Shown: piece by piece, positions 46,349 to 64,000 of the stretch
How the letters are laid out: every line of letters begins with the position of its first letter
Numbering within the stretch: the first letter of the stretch is position 1
Source: Hevea brasiliensis
Taxonomy: Eukaryota > Streptophyta > Magnoliopsida > Malpighiales > Euphorbiaceae
DNA: 64,000 nucleotides
Assembly: GCF_030052815.1 (NCBI RefSeq)
Contig: NC_079510.1
Span: 49,380,725-49,444,724, forward strand
Direction: 5' to 3'
The notes under the pieces: model-generated
What the model was told of the DNA's origin: nothing
Seen by the model: the letters and a program-made list of their open reading frames with translations, nothing else
Databases searched by the model: none
Translations under genes and position numbers: made by a program

Positions 46349-48759
46349 AGTGATGAATTCGTTGATGAGCACCAGCATCGCTGGAGCAAACGTGGGCTTT
46401 GGCTAGTTGCCAGAGCCAGTAGGTGGTGGCGTCCACAGGAGGGGTGAGAACCTGCTTTGATGGGGAATTTAACTCCAAGGATGGAGCACTGCTGAGCTCA
46501 ATAGCAATGGGTTTTAAAGTTCCCAATGGAGTCAAGTAAAATATTGTACGAGTTGCATGAGCCTTTCGGTCACCAACACTATTTATCCGACTCAGAAATG
46601 GAAGGTAGATATCATTGTAGTCTAGAATGAACAATTTGTGTTCTTCTAATGCCTGAGACACAAATAATTAACGATTAAAAAAATTAAAGAATATATATAT
46701 GGCCAAAAATGAAAAGACACGCATATGATATATGATGTTACACTTTTCTTTTTCAAGATGATTCAAGATAATTCTCATCAATTAATACAGTCTAAACCCA
46801 TATCATGCCCATTTGTAGTTATATGTATGTTGTGAATGTTTTCATAAAAGACTGATGTCATGTATGACATACCTGCTGTGCAGACATTCCATTAAGATGT
46901 GCTATGATGTGTTCTTCTTCCACTGCCGACTCCGGAGGACCGTAGATGGAAGTATTCAGTTTGCTCACAGGTGGAAATGCCTGTAATGGAAAGCTAGAAA
47001 ACTCATTTTGGTGCGGCCTAAGATATAAGAATGTAAAGCCCATATATTTAATAAATAAGTCTCACCATATATCTTAGATTTTGAGTGTATGATACACTGA
47101 ATATGAGCAAAAAAATCATTGACTAATTATGTTAAAATGAGAACAAGATTACTAAACATAATTAATTAATTACCTTAGGCCTTTCAATACTAAAAGGATT
47201 CATCCCTCTTAGTGTTAAGCGACCAAATTCATCATCTCTTAGACATGATAATTCCCCTGAAACTAGATCATTAAGATTATTATTAGTTATATTGTTAATA
47301 AAATACAATTAGAAACTTAATTAAATTAATTAGTGCTTACCCGAGATGCCCTTAGGAGCATCAAATCTGTGACTTTCTGTTATGGATTCTGACATCTTGC
47401 TAAGATTATACGTCAGAGGAAAGTTTTTCCAACTTTCATTCTGTGAATTTTCTTTAACTGCAGTATTAATGCTTTTTTTATACAGACGATTAATTTCAGA
47501 AAAATCCTTGATAGAATCGCCATGAATGGAGGCTTTTCTCACGAGGGTAGGAATAAAATTCTTGAGCACTCCTTTCAATTTTCCTGCAGATATATCTTTC
47601 CTTTTAGAATCTTCAAATGCTTCGTCTCTTGGCACGTACATCGGCGTGGATACATTTGCTGGGGACTCTGTATTCTCATCTGTATGGATCATTCATATAT
47701 GAATAAGAAAATATCAGCTTATATTTTTCATTTGTAAAACCAACCAAGATTGGCCTGGCATATTCCATCCCTTTATCAGGATTTCCCAAGTCTCTGTACG
47801 TATCTTAGTCATAAACTCTATCAGACAATTTCCTGAATCCCTTTCCGTCACCCCTCAACTGGTTCAGTTCCATTTCTCTAATCTCTTTTATCCCTGAGGG
47901 CGTTTGACAAGGTAAATATGCCTGCTAAATATCCAAGACAACGTTGCACTATCAATTAGCCGATTGAAAAAATGAAATTCATTTTATGGTGAAGTTGGAT
48001 CGATCATGAAAAGATTACCTTCTCAGTGAAAAAGGTTCTTTTCTCTGCATGGCAATTTTGTGGTGGTTGGACCCAAGAATCGCAGGGAAAGTGGATAACA
48101 CCTTCAACGGTGATGCTTTCCAAGTAGAACTCATTTTGACACATGTTAATCACTGTGATGGCTCCTGGTACCCCGAAGTTGGGCTCCACCATAAATTCAA
48201 CTTTGTAAATGATCAGTTTATCTTCAGTTTTAAACCTCTTGGACCATTCCAATGTCGCTTTGCTGCTTCGCTTTGGTTGCATTGTTCCTGCATCAAATTT
48301 AAAACAACCAAATCAAATGATGGGGCCGGCAAGTGTTTTAAGTTTGCCAAAAAAAAAAAAATGGTAAGAATATAAGCCCTTACTTGGATCAATATCGGAG
48401 CTAATGAGCTGCAAAACGATAGTACTCTTCTGCCAAGGGTTAATGAAACTCTGTAACCAGTGAAACATGGTGTTCCTCACAGTAACTAGAGCTTCCATCT
48501 TGAGTTTCTGAGACATTTCTGCCATGGCTTCCATTGGCTCATTATAATAATTTTTGAGAGCTGCTTCTGCACCTGCAGGTGCTCTCACCTTTTGCCGCAG
48601 TCGCCTCCTGCTCTTATCCAAGGCCAAGGAGAAGGAGAATGCAATGGAAGATCGGTTGTTTTGTTGCAGAATAAAATGGTTACTGAAAATAAATCGAGAT
48701 TTTGGTAAGGGGTTTGGAGAATATTCTTCCAAAGCTTCGCCTGCCACCGTCATTGCCAT
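44989..48759 (-). pseudogene. LOX: Lipoxygenase pseudogene (copy A), type 2 / 13-LOX-like with transit peptide, nine exons recognisable
   Basis: Exons (minus) are about 48384..48759, 48019..48287, 47741..47921, 47341..47679, 47174..47256, 46873..46980, 46348..46652, 45933..46198 and 44989..45734. They cover a plastid-type N-terminus, the PLAT domain (exon 2), [30 protein letters not shown], the iron-site exon WLWQLAKAHVCSSDAG with HQRIHHW, LRIHACMEPFIIAAHRQLS, and AQHAASNYGQY. Lesions are: in-frame TAA at 47807-47805; the YPRRCRTGRP-type segment expected after exon 3 is missing and intron 3 is only 61 bp; a 1-bp deletion near 45955-45960; TGA at 45623-45621; TAG-TGA at 45506-45501; TAA at 45491-45489; and TAA at 45029-45027, which removes the GVTGRGVPNSIS tail. 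The terminal Ile that ligates iron is Met in the residual frame. A working enzyme would oxygenate plastid linolenate for jasmonate. This copy cannot make one. Exon borders are still clean, so inactivation is fairly recent. Confidence 0.9.
46300..46346. repeat. (TA)n microsatellite abutting the 5' splice site of a lipoxygenase pseudogene exon
   Basis: The array of about 23 TA units begins immediately at the donor GTATATAT (minus strand) of the exon ending at 46348, so the intron starts with the repeat itself. Confidence 0.95.
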
Positions 48760-49009
48760 TTTTGCACTCTGCTTTTAGCGACGACGACGACGACGATGAT
48801 GATGATGATGATGATGATTATTATTATTAATAAGTTGATCATGTCCCCGCCAATCTTAAATTAATTAAAAAAATTATGGATCCCACTTTTCATCGACTTG
48901 ACATTTTATCTACAATCTGCAATTTGGTAATAAATATATATAATTTTCACTACATTCTCATATTTTATATTACATTTAAAAAAATAGAAATTGTGAACAA
49001 AATTATCAA

Positions 49010-49060
<51 letters not shown>

Positions 49061-49160
49061 CAAATTTTCCTATAAAAGTTACTTTTTTTTTAATTTTTAA
49101 TACTATTTTCCATCAGCATGTATCCCCAATAATTTTATTTTTTAATTGTAAAATAGTTTT
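48760..49160. other. 5' side of the lipoxygenase pseudogene with (GAC/GAT/TTA)n and (TA)n microsatellites
   Basis: A graded trinucleotide tract (GAC)n-(GAT)n-(TTA)n lies at about 48779-48829, right above the former start codon. A (TA)n array lies at about 49013-49058. No coding content. Confidence 0.85.
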
Positions 49161-49830
49161 TCCAAATGAGTGATGGGTCCCCTCCCCTTCCTGGTTTGAT
49201 TTGTTAATAGCTTTGTGAGTTTATTTTGTTTTGCAGGTCTTGAGTTTTTCTATATGAGGGTGGAACAGAGACGATCTGGTTTATGGTACTGTGTCAATTG
49301 TTATATTGGGGCCTAGAAAGTTCTTTGCTTGGTGGTACCTTTTGACTAAGGAGGAATAATTAAGGATGACTTCTCGAGGATTGAAGGCTTGGCGTTAAAA
49401 TTTGGTTGATCGGCTCTCCATGACTAGATTGAGACTAAAATGTCATGGCCCCTGCTTCCTCTTTCTCCTAAGTTGGTGTTCCTGTGTTACCTGCCGGAGG
49501 CGTGAGTTTAGTTTGCAAGGTTAGAGTTGTGATCTTCATATTATGGCTTATCTTACTTTGGCAAGTTGAGGCATTGGTAGAAGATCTCCTTTCTAGCTTT
49601 CGGTGGGTTCCCCAGTCAAACTTCCGACGATAGTGCAATTTCTGGTGTTGATCCTGAGTACTGCTTAGGTGGTTTTGGTCTACGGTTTGGTTGGATGGGA
49701 CTATGGGCTTGTTACTGGGCTCAATTACTTGGGTTAAGAAATCTGCTTTCTTTTCTAGTCTCATATGTAAACTTGTATATCTTTGCCCAATGGACTTTAA
49801 TGCAATGCTAACATGCATTAAAAAAAAATT
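49160..49830 (+). mobile_element. Possible degenerate LINE 3' end with poly(A)
   Basis: A G/T-rich, non-coding island in AT-rich DNA. It ends in CAATGGACTTTAATGCAATG, then CTAACATGCATTAAAAAAAAATTG, which looks like the 3' UTR and short A-tail of a plant L1-type retrotransposon. No RT or endonuclease motif was recognised, and no target duplication was confirmed. Confidence 0.35.
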
Positions 49831-51532
49831 GAAATTGAAATTTAGAATTTTATAGTTTTAAAGAAAATTTTAATATCATAATAAAAAAATATATTTCGAT
49901 TGATTGACAAAATGTTTATTGTTTTTAAGCATTAAAACATATTTTATTAATTTTAAATGTGTGTATTTAATCCTCTAAAATTACTTAATTATGAGATTTA
50001 TTGAGTAAGTCAAATCGAGAAAGAGAAATGTTTTGTTATTATAAATTTATATAAATCAAAATTTTCTTTTTTTTTGTTAATTTTAAAAATTGATCCAAAA
50101 TCATTACATTTCTTTTTGAGGAAATTATAAAAAGAAGTATGGTGTGGAATTATGTCATTTTTTAAAATAGCGTCATATAGTTTGATATTTCTAAATTCAC
50201 CACTGCTAACATTTCATGCAATTGGTGGCTGAAATACCTTTATTTATTTATAGAGATTTTAGTTTAAAATTTTATAACTTTGAAAATAATTTTAATATTA
50301 TTATTTATCATCAATCATGCATCTGCAGTCTAAAAATAATCCATCAACAACTAAAGTTGATGTTCCCTAAAGGCCTTACAATCAAATGCAACTAACCTCT
50401 AAACCTATTATTTATTTATTAATTAATTTTTTCTGACACGTGTGATTATTTAATAAAAGATTCTTTTATAGAATATATATTGATTAGATATAATTAAAAA
50501 AAATTATAAGATTGAAACTGAAAAATATTGCCTGTAAAATAAATTAACATACAGAATATTAGAAATGTATAAATATTATATTTAATATTTAAATGGTAAT
50601 TCTTATAAAAACTAATCAATATGAAGAATGCATGAAAAAAAAATTATATATACATAGTAACTAAATTAGCTTAGTACATACCCCAACTATATCGATTTGA
50701 TCTCTTTGTAGTTTCATCATATACATCTATTTTATTTTTATCTTATTGTAGATTTGAACTTATAATTTTATAATATTAAACACTTTTTGTATAATTTATG
50801 CATTTTGTTAGTTCGCTCCTTCTATTTTTATATATATATTTTTTTCTTTTTTTTCTTTTTCTTTTTTAATGTTTTGAAGAAAATATAAAGTTCAAATTCT
50901 TAATGAGTATTTAATGTTATGAAAAATATATATTAGTTTATAAATGCTTTTTTAAATTTAAGATTACGGTAATAAATTTTATTTTTGAAAATAATTTTAA
51001 TAATTTATTTTTATTTGTTAATTATTATAATAATAAAACCATGAACTATTTCATGTAGTTGAATGTCTAAGGGACTAGAGAGAAAGTAAAACAAAAAAAT
51101 TATAATATCGATTTACCTAATATTTAAATATTTTATCAATTGAACTACTATAAATTTTGTTCTAGTTCATTACCATTATATGAAACTACAACTATGACAA
51201 AAATAATTGTTAGAAAAATTCATAATAGTTAATTAAACTGTTAAAGAACAATAAAAAGAACACATAAGCAGACATTACATGATTAGTAATTTCTCAATCC
51301 TCATAGGCATAAATATTAACCTACTATTTGGTATCCTTCTCAACTTTCAAACATCCATCAAACTTCACATGCCTAATTCAAATTTTAATGCCTCAAAAGA
51401 TTGAGAAAAACATATGCTAAATTAAAAAGAAAAAAACAGAGGGGCGCGCGGGCCGCGCGCGGGGGCAAGAAGCTGTCAAAAAATAGAAGAGGGGAAGGCT
51501 GGAGTGGGGGAGGCAAAGGAAAGGAGACTGGA
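49831..51532. other. Intergenic DNA and 3' flank of NSF, with a GC-rich tract
   Basis: AT-rich DNA without a gene. The last ~130 bp below the NSF stop codon are unusual: GGGGCGCGCGGGCCGCGCGC plus G-runs at about 51440-51470, and G-rich stretches to about 51530 on the plus strand, meaning C-rich in the NSF 3' UTR. Confidence 0.6.
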
Positions 51533-63071
<11,539 letters not shown>

Positions 63072-64000
63072 TTTTCTTTTTTTCCCAGTGAAGATCTGTT
63101 TGCGTTCTTTTGCGGATAAAAAAGCAGAAATATAGAGGTTTGCTTCGATTCGAAGGCAATCTTAGTGTTTAAGCATTTGGGCCATGGGCGGGAGAGACGT
63201 GTAATTTTAAAGTCGCGGATCGAATCAGGAGGGGCTGTGATTGTCACTTACGCCTTTCCTGGTTGCATGGGAATCGTGGGCTGGGAGCGTAGTCAAAATC
63301 ACTGGTTGAATCTTCAAGCCTTCAACGACAAACCCAAACCGCACGTATGCGAATCCACACGTCGTTCAGTGGATTTTTATTTTCCTTTCAGCACCCGATA
63401 TAACTTCGAGATTTTATATTCAATTAATATTATTAAATTAAAATTTATTATTTATTATTTTAATTTTACTCCGACTGGAGGCCTAAATAATTTTATTATT
63501 ATTAAATTGAAACTTATTGATTCAGGGGATAGTTATCAAACCTCATAAAATCTATGATTTACATTGAAAAACTTGATCTAAATAGTGTTGGTGGATTAAT
63601 AATTACATTGGCTTTCTTTATTATAAATTATTTATAAGAAAATAATTTAATTTAATTATTATATAAATATTTATTTTTATTTTTTAAATAATTTTTAAAT
63701 TAAAAATAATTAAAAATTTTCATTATAAATATAAAAAATAAATAACACGAAATTAATTAAATTAAATTATTATAATTTTCAATCCATTGCAAATTTCTTT
63801 TCAATTTGAACTATAATTGTATTTATTCAGAATTGAGAAACACAATTATCTGTTTATTGATGCAAATTGATTATAGTGATTCTTATCGACATTAAGTGTT
63901 TCTATAGCAATTAAATTTATTTATTTTATTATTATTATTATTATTATTTTTTGTCTACAAGAGGTGGCCGTCTTGGAATAGTCTGAAAATTCCGAGAAAC
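63072..64000 (-). promoter_or_regulatory. NSF leader and upstream region
   Basis: The first ~100 bp above the ATG are leader-like and pyrimidine-rich on the sense strand. A moderately GC-rich island continues to about 63400, then AT-rich DNA with a (TTA)n-type tract at about 63925-63950. No convincing TATA box was identified, in line with broad housekeeping expression. No other gene is visible before the window ends. Confidence 0.45.

Noticed and set aside
45027..48759. Separate small genes in the lipoxygenase region
   Set aside because: The pieces are exons of one broken lipoxygenase in the right order and strand, not independent genes.

Overview
This window is nuclear DNA of a flowering plant. 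It has multi-exon genes with GT-AG introns, very AT-rich intergenic DNA, many (TA)n microsatellites, a nuclear-type tRNA-Phe, and protein families confined to or typical of land plants: a Raf-like kinase, a DUF506 protein, L-type lectin receptor kinases, a DUF616/MUCI70-like protein, a chloroplast-type lipoxygenase and plant NSF. Protein flavour suggests a eudicot, perhaps a rosid of the Malpighiales. That placement is an impression and was not tested.

Layout. 0-4 kb: a 500-residue Raf-like protein kinase (minus, three coding exons) with an old RTE-type LINE fragment in its first coding intron. 4-9.8 kb: AT-rich DNA with a tandemly duplicated segment, a CACTA-like non-autonomous transposon, and a second tandem duplication that copied the end of this transposon together with the last ~80 bp of the next gene. 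9.8-11 kb: a DUF506 (PDDEXK-like) gene (minus). 15.3 kb: tRNA-Phe(GAA). 16-18 kb and 35.6-37.7 kb: two intronless paralogous lectin receptor kinases of the LecRK-VII type (both minus). The second carries a hAT-type MITE exactly at its stop codon. 23.1-28 kb: a nine-exon DUF616/MUCI70-like Golgi protein (plus) with a uORF whose stop overlaps the main start. 31.2 kb: a small four-helix membrane protein (plus) behind a pair of G-boxes. 33-34.1 kb: a very decayed lipoxygenase relic. 45-48.8 kb: a fresher, full-length lipoxygenase pseudogene (minus) with all exons recognisable but five in-frame stops, a frameshift and a lost C-terminal iron-ligand residue. 51.5-63.1 kb: a complete 21-exon NSF gene (minus, 742 residues), with an LTR-like insertion in intron 11 and a textbook AT-AC U12-type first intron.

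The genes do not form one pathway. NSF (SNARE recycling), the MUCI70-like protein (Golgi) and the lectin receptor kinases (plasma membrane) all belong to the endomembrane system, but their proximity need not be functional. From memory, the Arabidopsis counterparts of NSF (At4g04910) and LecRK-VII.1 (At4g04960) also lie close together, so that pairing may be conserved synteny.

I found no CRISPR, operon or obviously new multi-gene system. The most notable items are the MITE-supplied stop codon, the AT-AC intron of NSF, the start-stop overlapping uORF, the two lipoxygenase pseudogenes, and the duplication that welded a transposon end to a gene tail. Exon borders were placed by hand from splice motifs and reading-frame continuity. 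Intergenic repeat borders are approximate.
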